Source: Rhodobacteraceae bacterium HLUCCO07 | Lineage (GTDB): Bacteria; Pseudomonadota; Alphaproteobacteria; Rhodobacterales; Rhodobacteraceae | Length of the DNA stretch: 64,000 nt | Assembly: GCA_001314705.1 (NCBI GenBank) | Contig: LJSU01000032.1 | Span: 1-64,000, forward strand | Reading direction: 5' to 3' | Shown here: in pieces, positions 6,665-14,570 of the stretch | How positions within the stretch are numbered: position 1 is the stretch's first letter | Layout: each line of letters opens with the position of its first letter | Program-made: the position numbers and the translations under genes | Notes under the pieces: model-generated | Told to the model about the DNA's origin: nothing | The model's input: the letters and a program-made list of their open reading frames with translations, nothing else | Databases searched by the model: none

Positions 6665-7534
6665 TCACCGTGGATCGAATTTCCCGATCGGGATTTTGAG
6701 GTAGTTGTGTCCATCCGCTTCCGCATCGGGCAGGTGCCCGCCCCGGATATTGACCTGAAGCGCCGCGAGCATCCGTGCGGGCAAGGGCAGGGTTGCGTCG
6801 CGGGCGCGCCGCGATGCGATGAACTCGGCCTTGCCGATACCGTCCTTGACATGTCGGTTGGACAGGCGGTGTTCGGCCACCGTTGCCATGTACTCGGGCG
6901 CCGCGGCCTCATCGGGGTAGTCATGGCCGACGTAAAGCCGCGTATCGTCCGGAAGATCGAGGATCGCGCGCAGCGAGTTCCAGAGATCCTCGGTGCTGCC
7001 ACCCGGGAAATCGGTCCGGCTAGTGCCGCTTTGCGGCATCATCAACGTGTCATGCACGAACGCCGCATTGCCCGCGACATAGGTGATCGAGGCAAGCGTA
7101 TGGCCTGGCGAGAACATCACCCTGACTTGGATTTCGCCGACCATGAACTCTTCGCCCTCGGCGAACAGGCGATCCCATTGCGATCCGTCTGTCGGGAAAT
7201 CGTTGTCGAGATGGTAGAGGTCTTTCCACAGTTTCTGGACATCCGTCACCTTTTCACCGATCCCGGTGGGTGCGCCGAGTTCCTGCGAAAGATATGGTGC
7301 CGCGCTGAAATGATCGGCGTGGGGGTGTGTGTCGAGGACCCAGACCACCTCCAACCCCTCTTGACGAACATAGCCCAAGATCTCGTCTGCGCTTTCGGTC
7401 GTGACCGCCCCGGCTTCGGGATGGAAATTCCACACCGGGTCAACGATGGCTGCCTTCTTGGTTTCGGGACAATGGAAAACATATTGCAGGCTGCCTGTCG
7501 GCCTGTCGAAAAAGGGGCGTATTATCGGGATCAT
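6665..7534 (-). CDS. MBL-fold metallo-hydrolase, persulfide dioxygenase-like (BLH/ETHE1 group)
   Basis: 289 residues. The family oxidises glutathione persulfide to sulfite using a mononuclear iron. Metal ligands are visible: THPHADH (His70, His72, Asp74, His75), FSPGHT (His145), the bridging Asp in VHDTLMMPQSG (162) and YVGHDYP (His204). The SGTSRTDFPGGS segment and the C-terminal NIRGGHLPDAEADG...YLKIPIGKF are typical of the BLH-type persulfide dioxygenases. It is 24 bp downstream of a ZIP transporter gene and probably co-transcribed. No rhodanese domain is fused, and no BigR-type regulator is adjacent. Confidence 0.85.
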   Translation of the reverse strand: MIPIIRPFFDRPTGSLQYVFHCPETKKAAIVDPVWNFHPEAGAVTTESADEILGYVRQEGLEVVWVLDTHPHADHFSAAPYLSQELGAPTGIGEKVTDVQKLWKDLYHLDNDFPTDGSQWDRLFAEGEEFMVGEIQVRVMFSPGHTLASITYVAGNAAFVHDTLMMPQSGTSRTDFPGGSTEDLWNSLRAILDLPDDTRLYVGHDYPDEAAAPEYMATVAEHRLSNRHVKDGIGKAEFIASRRARDATLPLPARMLAALQVNIRGGHLPDAEADGHNYLKIPIGKFDPR

Positions 7535-7558
7535 GGATATTTCCTTTAGTTAGCGGTC

Positions 7559-8302
7559 TCAATGGGCCAGAACGAGCATCTGGAAGGCCATCATGGCGGA
7601 GAAGGCCAGCGTCACGGCGGTAGCCGCCGACCCGCTTGGGACCTTCTCCAGCGCATCGGGAAAGAGTTCAGAGAACACCATCCAGATCATCGCGCCTGCA
7701 GCCAGGCCCAGGCCAACAGGCAGGAACGGTCGAAACGTTTCGACGAAAACATAGGCGGGCGCGGCCATGATCGGCTGGGGCAAGCTGGTGAAGATCGCCC
7801 ATAAAACGACTTTCCAGACGGGTGACCCGCGTGGCACCAGCACCAGCGCGATGGCCAGCCCCTCGGGCACGTTGTGGAACGCGATCGCCGTGGTGATGTA
7901 GGCTCCAAGCCCCTCAGACCCGGCAAAGGAAACGCCGACGCCCACGCCCTCGGCAAAGGAATGCGCGGTCATGATCCCAAGAATCAAAAGCGCCTTGGCC
8001 GCGCCTGCACCCTCCAGTTCTGCGACCTCCACATCGCCGGCGCCCGACAGGAGCCTGTCTGCCAGGACGATCGCGCCGAGACCTCCGAGAACGCCAACTA
8101 TCGTCAGCGTGATATCGAGCGATACACCCTCGTCAATCAGGCTGTGACTGGCGGCCAGCATCAGGCCCGCTGCGGCCGCGTTCGACCAGCCAACGCTGCG
8201 CTTGCCAAGATTCTTGACAAACAGAAACGGCAGCGCCCCCGCGCCCGTCATTATTGCAGTAAAAAGGGCCGCGGCGACGACGATCCAGAGGGAAGTTTCC
8301 AT
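7559..8302 (-). CDS. ZIP-family divalent metal transporter
   Basis: 247 residues, about eight hydrophobic segments. ZIP proteins import Zn2+, Fe2+ or related ions into the cytoplasm. The signature metal-site helices are present: HSFAEG (113-118, TM4) and HNVPEG (142-147, TM5). The variable loop between TM3 and TM4 is short and acidic (DVEVAELEGAG) rather than His-rich. It is the first gene of a two-gene operon with the persulfide dioxygenase-like enzyme, so it may supply that enzyme's metal; this link is inferred from context. Confidence 0.88.
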   Translation of the reverse strand: METSLWIVVAAALFTAIMTGAGALPFLFVKNLGKRSVGWSNAAAAGLMLAASHSLIDEGVSLDITLTIVGVLGGLGAIVLADRLLSGAGDVEVAELEGAGAAKALLILGIMTAHSFAEGVGVGVSFAGSEGLGAYITTAIAFHNVPEGLAIALVLVPRGSPVWKVVLWAIFTSLPQPIMAAPAYVFVETFRPFLPVGLGLAAGAMIWMVFSELFPDALEKVPSGSAATAVTLAFSAMMAFQMLVLAH

Positions 8303-8451
8303 TACGTGCTTCGGGATGAGTCCATGCTATCGATAATCGGCCTTGAACACCTCCCAAGTGCTGGTTGCCCTCTATATGGGCACGTCAAACAACGCGCCTC
8401 GCAAAAGGCCCGAAGGTCCCGGAATGGCCATTCAAAGTGTAGCGGCCTACT

Positions 8452-8739
8452 TCACTTGAACCGCGAGAAAGCGCTGTTGAATGCGTCGGAAATGCTGTCC
8501 CATGCCTTGTCAAAACCCTTCTTCATGTCGTCCCAAGCATCGTCGCTGGACTCTCGGACCTCTTTCAACTTGGCCTCGGCCTCGTCACGCTTGCTGCGCA
8601 TTTCGTCAAGCTGCTTTTGATATTCGATCTTGGCACCGGCCTCGGCCTCTTTGACCTTGGCCTTCATCTTGTCGATATCGGCATTCCACTGTTCAATGCG
8701 GGCCTTGGCTTTCTCGATATACTGTTCGCGCTCGGACAT
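8452..8739 (-). CDS. Small coiled-coil protein, sll1863-type stress protein
   Basis: 95 residues, almost entirely charged helix. Long heptad-like stretches (YIEKAKARIEQWNADIDKM, EAEAKLKEVRESSDDAWDDM) are followed by an amphipathic C-terminal helix, KKGFDKAWDSISDAF, which resembles the tail of the sll1863-like small stress-response proteins. No catalytic motif. A good Shine-Dalgarno (GAGGAG) lies about seven bases before ATG 8739. It is monocistronic by spacing. The role is probably structural or stress-associated. Confidence 0.7.
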   Translation of the reverse strand: MSEREQYIEKAKARIEQWNADIDKMKAKVKEAEAGAKIEYQKQLDEMRSKRDEAEAKLKEVRESSDDAWDDMKKGFDKAWDSISDAFNSAFSRFK

Positions 8740-9285
8740 CCGTGTTCTCCTCTTGATGCTGATAGGTCAATTGATAAAAGTGTATCTTATCTCATGAATG
8801 CGCCTTCCGTGTTGATTTGAGTCAATGACGGTCGGCGATTCTGGCCAGCACGCAATGCTTGGCATGTCTCAGGATGAGACAAGTTGTTTCGCAACCCGGA
8901 CGAGGCGCGGCCCGGCCACATCCCGGCGCTTCGGTCTGAGCGCGTGCAGGTCATTTTTCGTGTGTGGGCCGGGCCGTGATCCGGCCCCGAACCCAAGATT
9001 TGACGGCGATCCGCGCGACGCGCCAGAACTTGCCTTGCAGCATTGGTGAAAGCGACACGGTTTCGCGATAGATTTGCACCGTGATTGTTCACCAGGTCGA
9101 TCGAAGCACACAGTCGCTGCGCCGCCTCTGTGTGCGGGTTGCCATTCTCGTCAAGATTGGCGGCACGTTCGCTAAACTCGAAAGTGAGCGGTCTACTCAT
9201 ATCCGATCCCAAGATTTGCCTCCAATGCATGGAACCACAAAAGTTAGGCGATGGGAAACCCGAATCCGATTGGGGCCGACAGGTT
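8740..9285. other. Intergenic region with one weak minus-strand frame
   Basis: A minus-strand frame from ATG 9200 (MSRPLTFEFSERAANLDEN...) to 8787 starts plausibly, but its second half is low-complexity Arg/Gly/His, as expected of a non-coding frame, and no Shine-Dalgarno sits at the right distance. I do not call a gene. The AT-richer stretch at 8760-8820 probably contains the promoter of the coiled-coil gene. Confidence 0.4.
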
Positions 9286-10545
9286 CTATGAACGGACCGG
9301 CGGGACGAAATGCGCCATGTTCCGGCCCAGCGTGGCCTTGGCGCGTTTCAATTCCTCTCGTGCGATGACTTTCAGATGCACCTCGTCGGGGCCGTCCAGG
9401 AACCGCATCGCGCGGCCCCATGTCCAAAGATAGCTGAGCGGCGTGTCGGGAGTGATGCCGGCCGCGCCGAACACCTGCATGGCGCGATCGACGACGGTTG
9501 TTTGCAGCCGTGCCGCCATCACCTTGATCGCGGAAACATCGACGCGGGCCGCGCGTGCGCCTTCCATGTCCATCCTCCAGGCGGTTTGCAGCATCAGCAG
9601 ACGTGCAGCGTCGATCTCGATTCGTGACTGTGCGATCCAGTCCTGGATATTGGCGTTGTCGGCCAGCGCCTTGCCGAATGTCTGGCGTTCCAGGCCGCGT
9701 TCGCACATCAGTTCCAGTGCCAGTTCGCATTGTCCGATGGTGCGCATGCAGTGATGGATGCGGCCCGGCCCCAGCCGTGCCTGCGCGAGCATGAAACCGT
9801 CACCCTCGTTGCCAAGCATCGCGTCGACCGGCACACGCACATTGCGCATCACGATCTCGCAATGACCCTCGGGGGCGTGGTGATGCATGATCGGCACGTC
9901 GCGCACCACCTCGAATCCTGGCGTGTCCATCGGTACGAGGATGAAGGAATGCTTGCGGTGCCGGTCGGCATCCGGCGATGCGTCGGATACGCCGAACACG
10001 ATGCAAAGATTGGCATTGGGGTGCTTGGCCCCTGTCGAGAACCATTTGCGTCCGTTGATAACGTATTCATCACCCTCGCGCTGGATGGTGGTGGCCAGGT
10101 TGGTCAGGTCGGACGAGGCCGCATCGGGTTCGGTCAAACCGACAACCGAGCGCAGTTCTCCCCGCAGCAGCGGATCAAGATAGCGCTCTTTCTGCTCGGG
10201 CGTGCCGAATTGCATCAGGATTTCCATGTTGCCGGTATCGGGTGCGTTGCAATTGAACACCTCGGGACTCCACGGCACGCGGCCCATCGCTTCGGCAAGG
10301 GGTGCGTATTCCAGGTTCGTCAGCCGGGTGCCCGGGTGGTGATCCTCCAGCTCGGGCGAGAACATGTTCCACAGCCCGGCCTGGTATGCCTTGGCCTTGA
10401 GCGGTTCGATAACCTCGGTCGGGTAGGCACCGGTATGGGCAATCTCGTGAAACTGCCGGTTCGCAGGCAGAACGTGATCCTCCATGAAATCCTGCAACTG
10501 GCTCAGCATGGCCTTGGTCTTGTCGGAATAGGCGAAATCCATCAT
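9286..10545 (-). CDS. Acyl-CoA dehydrogenase, ACAD10/11-like
   Basis: 419 residues with the three-part acyl-CoA dehydrogenase fold: helical N-terminus, FAD-contact strand GLTEPDAASSD, RKWFSTGA in the middle, and C-terminal helices ending in the GPDEVH motif typical of ACAD10/ACAD11-like enzymes (FLDGPDEVHLKVIARE). ATG 10545 is supported by AGGAG five to six bases upstream; ATG 10542 is adjacent. It lies eight bases after an APH-type kinase gene, the same pairing that is fused in mammalian ACAD10/11 and separate in the levulinate operon of Pseudomonas putida. With the kinase it may convert a 4-hydroxyacyl-CoA to an enoyl-CoA. The substrate is inferred only. Confidence 0.88.
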   Translation of the reverse strand: MMDFAYSDKTKAMLSQLQDFMEDHVLPANRQFHEIAHTGAYPTEVIEPLKAKAYQAGLWNMFSPELEDHHPGTRLTNLEYAPLAEAMGRVPWSPEVFNCNAPDTGNMEILMQFGTPEQKERYLDPLLRGELRSVVGLTEPDAASSDLTNLATTIQREGDEYVINGRKWFSTGAKHPNANLCIVFGVSDASPDADRHRKHSFILVPMDTPGFEVVRDVPIMHHHAPEGHCEIVMRNVRVPVDAMLGNEGDGFMLAQARLGPGRIHHCMRTIGQCELALELMCERGLERQTFGKALADNANIQDWIAQSRIEIDAARLLMLQTAWRMDMEGARAARVDVSAIKVMAARLQTTVVDRAMQVFGAAGITPDTPLSYLWTWGRAMRFLDGPDEVHLKVIAREELKRAKATLGRNMAHFVPPVRS

Positions 10546-10553
10546 GTGCTCCT

Positions 10554-11564
10554 TCAGGGCGTGAGGGGTTTGTCGGTGGACAGCAGCATCTCGGCGAGAT
10601 CCGCGAATTCGGGGGCCAGCGCACCGACGGCGCACGCGTCAGCGCCGGCGGCATGCCCTGCTTCCGCGCGTGCGATGATCCCTTCGAGGATCACGGCCAT
10701 GCGGAACATCGCAAAGGCGCGGTGGAACACGCCCAATGCAGCGGGGCAGCCACCCGCTGCCCGGTATGTATCAAGAAACTCCTCCCGGTCCGGCAGGCCG
10801 AGCGCCTTCAGGTCGAGTCCGGACAACCCGCCCATCTGATCAGGGCGCAGGTCATAGAACATCGACCAATGCGCCAGGTCTGCCAGCGGATCGCCGAGCG
10901 TGGATAACTCCCAATCCAGCACGCCGGTGATGCGCGCGGGTTCGCGTGCAAAGATGACGTTGCCGATGCGATAGTCGCCGTGAACGATCGTGGCGGGGTT
11001 TTCGGGCGGAATGTTGCTCGCGAACCAGTCTGCCATGGCGTCGATGCGGGCATCCTCGCGAGCTTCGAGAGCCTGCCACTGCCCACGCCAGCGGCGCACC
11101 TGCCGGTCGTAATAAGCCGTGGAACGACCGAAATCCTCGAGCCCCAGCGCCTTGATGTCCTGGCTGTGCAGATCGGCAAGAATGCGCGCGGCATCCAGAT
11201 GTACCGCGCGGCGGCCGGCGGCACCCAGTTCCGGCAGGTCGGTGCGGCCCGAAACCGTGCCATCGATCCGCTCCATCAGGTAGAATGCAGTGCCGATCAC
11301 GTCGGGATCGGATTCGAACAGGACCAGCCGCGGCACCGGAACCGCACTGTCTTGCAGCGCGGAGATCACGCGATACTCCCGTTCGATCGCGTGGGCGCTG
11401 TCGAGGGTCGCGCCAAGCGGCTTCTTGCGCAGCACGAGGTCACGCCCATTGCATGTGACGAACCATGTGGGGTTGGACTGTCCACCATCTATCGCGGTCA
11501 GGCGCACCGGCCCACCAAGGACAGGTTCCAGCAAGGCTGGATCAAAATCGGGCTGCCCTGTCAT
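10554..11564 (-). CDS. Phosphotransferase (APH family), ACAD10/11- or LvaA-like kinase
   Basis: About 336 residues. The aminoglycoside-phosphotransferase/choline-kinase fold is intact: N-terminal GGQSNPTWFV and LVLRKKP (ATP Lys), catalytic loop IVHGDYRIGNVIF with the HGDxxxxN motif, and the metal-binding VLDWELSTLGDPLADL. Kinases of this group that sit beside acyl-CoA dehydrogenases phosphorylate hydroxyacyl-CoAs (LvaA) rather than antibiotics. ATG 11564 is chosen because the only upstream in-frame start is a TTG at 11612. It is transcribed away from the GntR gene and is likely controlled by it through the site at 11645. Confidence 0.86.
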   Translation of the reverse strand: MTGQPDFDPALLEPVLGGPVRLTAIDGGQSNPTWFVTCNGRDLVLRKKPLGATLDSAHAIEREYRVISALQDSAVPVPRLVLFESDPDVIGTAFYLMERIDGTVSGRTDLPELGAAGRRAVHLDAARILADLHSQDIKALGLEDFGRSTAYYDRQVRRWRGQWQALEAREDARIDAMADWFASNIPPENPATIVHGDYRIGNVIFAREPARITGVLDWELSTLGDPLADLAHWSMFYDLRPDQMGGLSGLDLKALGLPDREEFLDTYRAAGGCPAALGVFHRAFAMFRMAVILEGIIARAEAGHAAGADACAVGALAPEFADLAEMLLSTDKPLTP

Positions 11565-11644
11565 TCGGTGATCCGAGCGGTTGGTATCATTTTGGCGTGT
11601 TTCGTCTGGCAATATCGGTACATGAAGCCCAATCGATCTGGAGT

Positions 11645-11665
11645 GTCTGACAATGCGACATAATG
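11645..11665 (+). promoter_or_regulatory. Candidate GntR operator, copy 1
   Basis: GTCTGACAAT-GC-GACATAATG, 80 bp upstream of the kinase start. Its near-identical partner lies at 11886-11906 in mirror orientation (19 of 21 positions match). It contains TGACA/GACA half-sites. Assignment to the neighbouring GntR protein is inferred. Confidence 0.65.
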
Positions 11666-11700
11666 CGCGGCACGTCGACGGTCAATCACTTTCATGACAT

Positions 11701-11724
11701 GCGCCTGCGGGCTCTTGCAGGCGC
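11701..11724. repeat. Hairpin in the divergent kinase/GntR spacer
   Basis: GCGCCTGC (11701-11708) and GCAGGCGC (11717-11724) form a perfect 8-bp stem with an 8-nt loop. No T-tract follows directly. It lies between the two operator-like sites in the 444-bp spacer, which has no supported gene, so it may end an unseen transcript or insulate the two promoters. Confidence 0.6.
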
Positions 11725-11885
11725 TGTCGGGCTTTCCTGCAGGCCACTGAAATAGCTGTCGCAAACATCAGAAATACTTGCGTCTCTGCCTTTGAAGGCG
11801 ATGGTTTGCCCATGGCGCAGTGAAGTGTCACGGAAACGTTTGGGGAGGAGGGATTGGGCTGTTGACAGAATGTGGGAATCGCGAT

Positions 11886-11906
11886 CATTATGTCATATTG
11901 TCAGAC
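11886..11906 (-). promoter_or_regulatory. Candidate GntR operator, copy 2
   Basis: On the minus strand this reads GTCTGACAAT-AT-GACATAATG, differing from copy 1 only at the two central bases. It lies 102 bp upstream of the GntR start. With copy 1 it makes a symmetric pair about 220 bp apart, suited to autoregulation and to repression of both divergent operons. Confidence 0.65.
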
Positions 11907-12008
11907 CATAACGGATCTTCGGATGCTGAGTTGCCGCCCTTCCATCACCTGTGCTCGCCGGGCCCGGCTTGTGCCTGTCAGTTGCGCGTCGCGTGGCGGG
12001 AGTTTTGC

Positions 12009-12749
12009 ATGAGCCTGACAGCCAAACCGATCCACGTCACCTACGCGTATCAGCAGATCGCCGAAGAGATCGAGGCGCAGATCCTGCGCGGTGAACTCAA
12101 GCCAGGCGATCAGCTTCCGGGAGAAGCGGAATTGGGCGCGCTGTTCGGCGTTACCCGCTCGACCGTGCGCGAAGGGTTGCGACAACTGGAAAGCGACGGC
12201 CTGGTGCACCGTCCCTCGCCCCGGCGGCTCGAGGTGGCCGTGCCGCAGGCCGACCAGCTGACGACGCGCGCTGGTCGGGCGATGGCGCTGATGAAGGTGA
12301 CCTTCCGAGAGCTGTGGGAGGTGACCATGGTAACCGAGCCCCTGGCCACACGGCTGGCGGCGCAGCGTGCCTCAAGCGACGAAATCGATGCCCTTCAGGC
12401 GTTGCATGGCGATCTGGTTGGCAGCGAAGGCGAGATGGCGCGCACGATCGAGTTGGATGAACGGTTCCACTCCCGGGTTGCGGAAATGGGTCATAACCGT
12501 GTGCTCGGGCTGGCGCGCGAGCCGATCGCGCTCCTGCTCTTTCGCGGTTTTGCCCAGATCGCGCCCTTCGCGCCGAAATTCTACAAGCGCCAGATCGAGG
12601 CCCATTCGAACATCATTGCGGCGCTGCGTGATCGTGATGCCGACCGCGCCGAAAAATGGGCGCGCATGCATATCGAGGATTTCTGGCGCGGTGCCCAGAT
12701 CGCAGGACTGGAAGATGAGATCGCCTTGAATGCCCGGGCGTTGTCATAG
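12009..12749 (+). CDS. GntR-family regulator, FadR/FCD type
   Basis: 246 residues. The N-terminal winged HTH (about 13-75; LPGEAELGALFGVTRSTVRE is the recognition-helix region) is followed by an all-helical FCD ligand domain containing the metal/acid-binding pattern ELDERFH...H. FCD-type GntR repressors respond to small organic acids or acyl-CoAs. ATG 12009 is preferred because GGGAG lies eight bases upstream and homologues start near this point. It heads the operon with two crotonases, a TRAP transporter and an acyl-CoA synthetase, and is divergent from the kinase and dehydrogenase genes, making it the likely controller of both. Confidence 0.9.
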   Translation: MSLTAKPIHVTYAYQQIAEEIEAQILRGELKPGDQLPGEAELGALFGVTRSTVREGLRQLESDGLVHRPSPRRLEVAVPQADQLTTRAGRAMALMKVTFRELWEVTMVTEPLATRLAAQRASSDEIDALQALHGDLVGSEGEMARTIELDERFHSRVAEMGHNRVLGLAREPIALLLFRGFAQIAPFAPKFYKRQIEAHSNIIAALRDRDADRAEKWARMHIEDFWRGAQIAGLEDEIALNARALS

Positions 12750-12785
12750 GTGTTGGACCCACACATGATACAGGATTCTAGGACA

Positions 12786-13676
12786 ATGACTGGCCAGACG
12801 ATCACGACCGACCTTGACAGTGGGGTCATGACCCTGACGTTGAATCGACCTGACCGCATGAATGCCTTTACGCGGGTCATGATGGACGAGATGCTGGCGG
12901 CCCTTGATGCGGCCGATGCCGACGACGATGTGCGTGCCGTCATCGTCACCGGGACCGGGCGCGGCTTCTGCGCGGGCGTGGACCTTGACGACGACAACGC
13001 CTTTACCGCGGCGCGGGTCGATCCGGCGGCGACAGATCCGGATGTGTGGGACGATGCGGGCAATCGGGACATGGGCGGAATCCTGGCGCTTCGGCTGTTC
13101 AACTGCCTGAAGCCGGTGATCGCGGCGGTCAACGGCCCTGCCGTGGGCATCGGGGCTACCATGCAACTGCCGATGGACATCCGCATCGCGTCGGAGACCG
13201 CACGTTTCGGCTTTGTCTTTGCCCGGCGTGGAATCGTGCCCGAGGCAGCTTCGAGCTGGTTCCTGCCACGCCTCGTGGGCATGAGCCAGGCGCTGGAATG
13301 GTGCTATTCGGGCCGTGTGTTTGATGCGGACGAGGCGCGAGCGGGCGGGCTGGTGCGCTCGGTGCACGCGCCGGGCGACCTGCTGGAGGCGGCCAATTCG
13401 GTCGCCCGCGAAATCGCGGACAACACGGCGCCGGTGTCCATCGCGCTGACCCGTCAGATGATGTGGCGCATGGCCGGAGCCGATCACCCGATGCAGGCGC
13501 ATCGAATCGACAGTCGCGCCATTGCTGCGCGCAGTTCATCCGGTGACGCTGCCGAAGGTGTGGCCAGTTTCCTTGAGAAGCGCCCGCCTGCCTTTTCCGA
13601 CAGGGTTTCGCGTGACATGCCGGGCTTCTACCCTTGGTGGCAAGAACCGGGCTGGAGCGCAGGAGGGGACAAATGA
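12786..13676 (+). CDS. Enoyl-CoA hydratase/isomerase family protein
   Basis: About 296 residues, crotonase fold. The oxyanion-hole strand GFCAGVDLDD and NGPAVGIGATMQLPMD are present, followed by ARRGIVPEAASSWFLPR with the hydratase-type catalytic Glu. A longer-than-usual C-terminal tail ends in FYPWWQEPGWS. The start is uncertain: ATG 12786 or 12765, with GTG 12750 also in frame. It starts 36 bp after the GntR stop and overlaps the next crotonase by four bases (ATGA). It probably hydrates an enoyl-CoA produced by the acyl-CoA dehydrogenase of this locus. Confidence 0.88.
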   Translation: MTGQTITTDLDSGVMTLTLNRPDRMNAFTRVMMDEMLAALDAADADDDVRAVIVTGTGRGFCAGVDLDDDNAFTAARVDPAATDPDVWDDAGNRDMGGILALRLFNCLKPVIAAVNGPAVGIGATMQLPMDIRIASETARFGFVFARRGIVPEAASSWFLPRLVGMSQALEWCYSGRVFDADEARAGGLVRSVHAPGDLLEAANSVAREIADNTAPVSIALTRQMMWRMAGADHPMQAHRIDSRAIAARSSSGDAAEGVASFLEKRPPAFSDRVSRDMPGFYPWWQEPGWSAGGDK

Positions 13677-14452
13677 GCGACGCAATCCTGATCGAACGCG
13701 TGGGTGCGGTGACGACCCTGCGGCTGAACGATCCCGCCACGATGAACGCGATGACGCCGCAAATGGCGCAGGACTTGCGCACGCTATTTCATTCGGAACC
13801 CGCAAATGGCGCGCGCGCGATCGTTTTGGCGGGCAGTCCGCGGGCGTTTTCCACCGGTGCAAATCTCAAGGCGGCGATGCCCGAGGATATTGCAGGATTC
13901 GACGTGGGGGCCACTCTGGAAGAGGATTACAACCCGCTGATGCAAACGATCCGCGATCTGCCGGTGCCGCTGATTTCGGTGGTGCGGGGCGCTGCGGCCG
14001 GGGTGGGGGCGTCGCTGGCGTTGTCCTGCGATATTATCGTGGCGGGCAAGGGCGCCTACTTCCTCGAGGCTTTCGCGAGAATCGGCTTGGTTCCTGATGG
14101 TGGGGCAACATGGTTGCTGACCCGTGCGGTCGGTCGCGTGCGCGCGATGGAGATGATGCTGCTGGCCGAAAAGATCTCGGCAGAACAGGCCTTCGACTGG
14201 GGGCTGGTCACCCGCCTGACCAAAGATGACGTGGCGGAACACACCGCGCAGAACATTGCGCAAAAGCTGGCCGAGGGGCCCAGCCAGAGTTATGCGTTGA
14301 TCCGCAAGGCGGCTTGGAGCGCGGCCGACAGCGATTTTGACACCGCGCTGGAGACCGAGCGCCGGTTACAGAGAGCGGCGGGCGAGACGCGTGATTTTGC
14401 CGAAGGCCTGGCAGCATTCCGCGAGAAGCGCCAGGCGCGGTTCGAAGGATGA
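13673..14452 (+). CDS. Enoyl-CoA hydratase/isomerase, PaaG-like
   Basis: 259 residues, crotonase fold, with AGGAGG at 13661-13666 before ATG 13673. The oxyanion-hole segments AFSTGANLK and RGAAAGVGASLALSCD are intact. The catalytic loop reads ARIGLVPDGGATWLL: an Asp stands where true hydratases have Glu, as in PaaG-type isomerases (GLxPDxGGTWLL). A double-bond isomerase function is therefore more likely than hydration. It is translationally coupled to the upstream crotonase, and having both enzymes fits breakdown of an unsaturated or hydroxylated acyl chain. Confidence 0.88.
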   Translation: MSDAILIERVGAVTTLRLNDPATMNAMTPQMAQDLRTLFHSEPANGARAIVLAGSPRAFSTGANLKAAMPEDIAGFDVGATLEEDYNPLMQTIRDLPVPLISVVRGAAAGVGASLALSCDIIVAGKGAYFLEAFARIGLVPDGGATWLLTRAVGRVRAMEMMLLAEKISAEQAFDWGLVTRLTKDDVAEHTAQNIAQKLAEGPSQSYALIRKAAWSAADSDFDTALETERRLQRAAGETRDFAEGLAAFREKRQARFEG

Positions 14453-14570
14453 GCCATCGGTGCGCTGGAAGGGGCCTGCAGCGGGCGATCAGTGACGCCA
14501 CATGATGAATTTCCGGCCACCCAGGGCCGGGCAAGACTGGAAAACCATGGTCAAACGGGAGGAATCCACC

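Noticed and set aside
8787-9200. Minus-strand frame beginning MSRPLTFEFSERAANLDEN
   Set aside because: The first 60 residues look plausible, but the remainder is biased and there is no properly placed ribosome-binding site, so a gene is not called.
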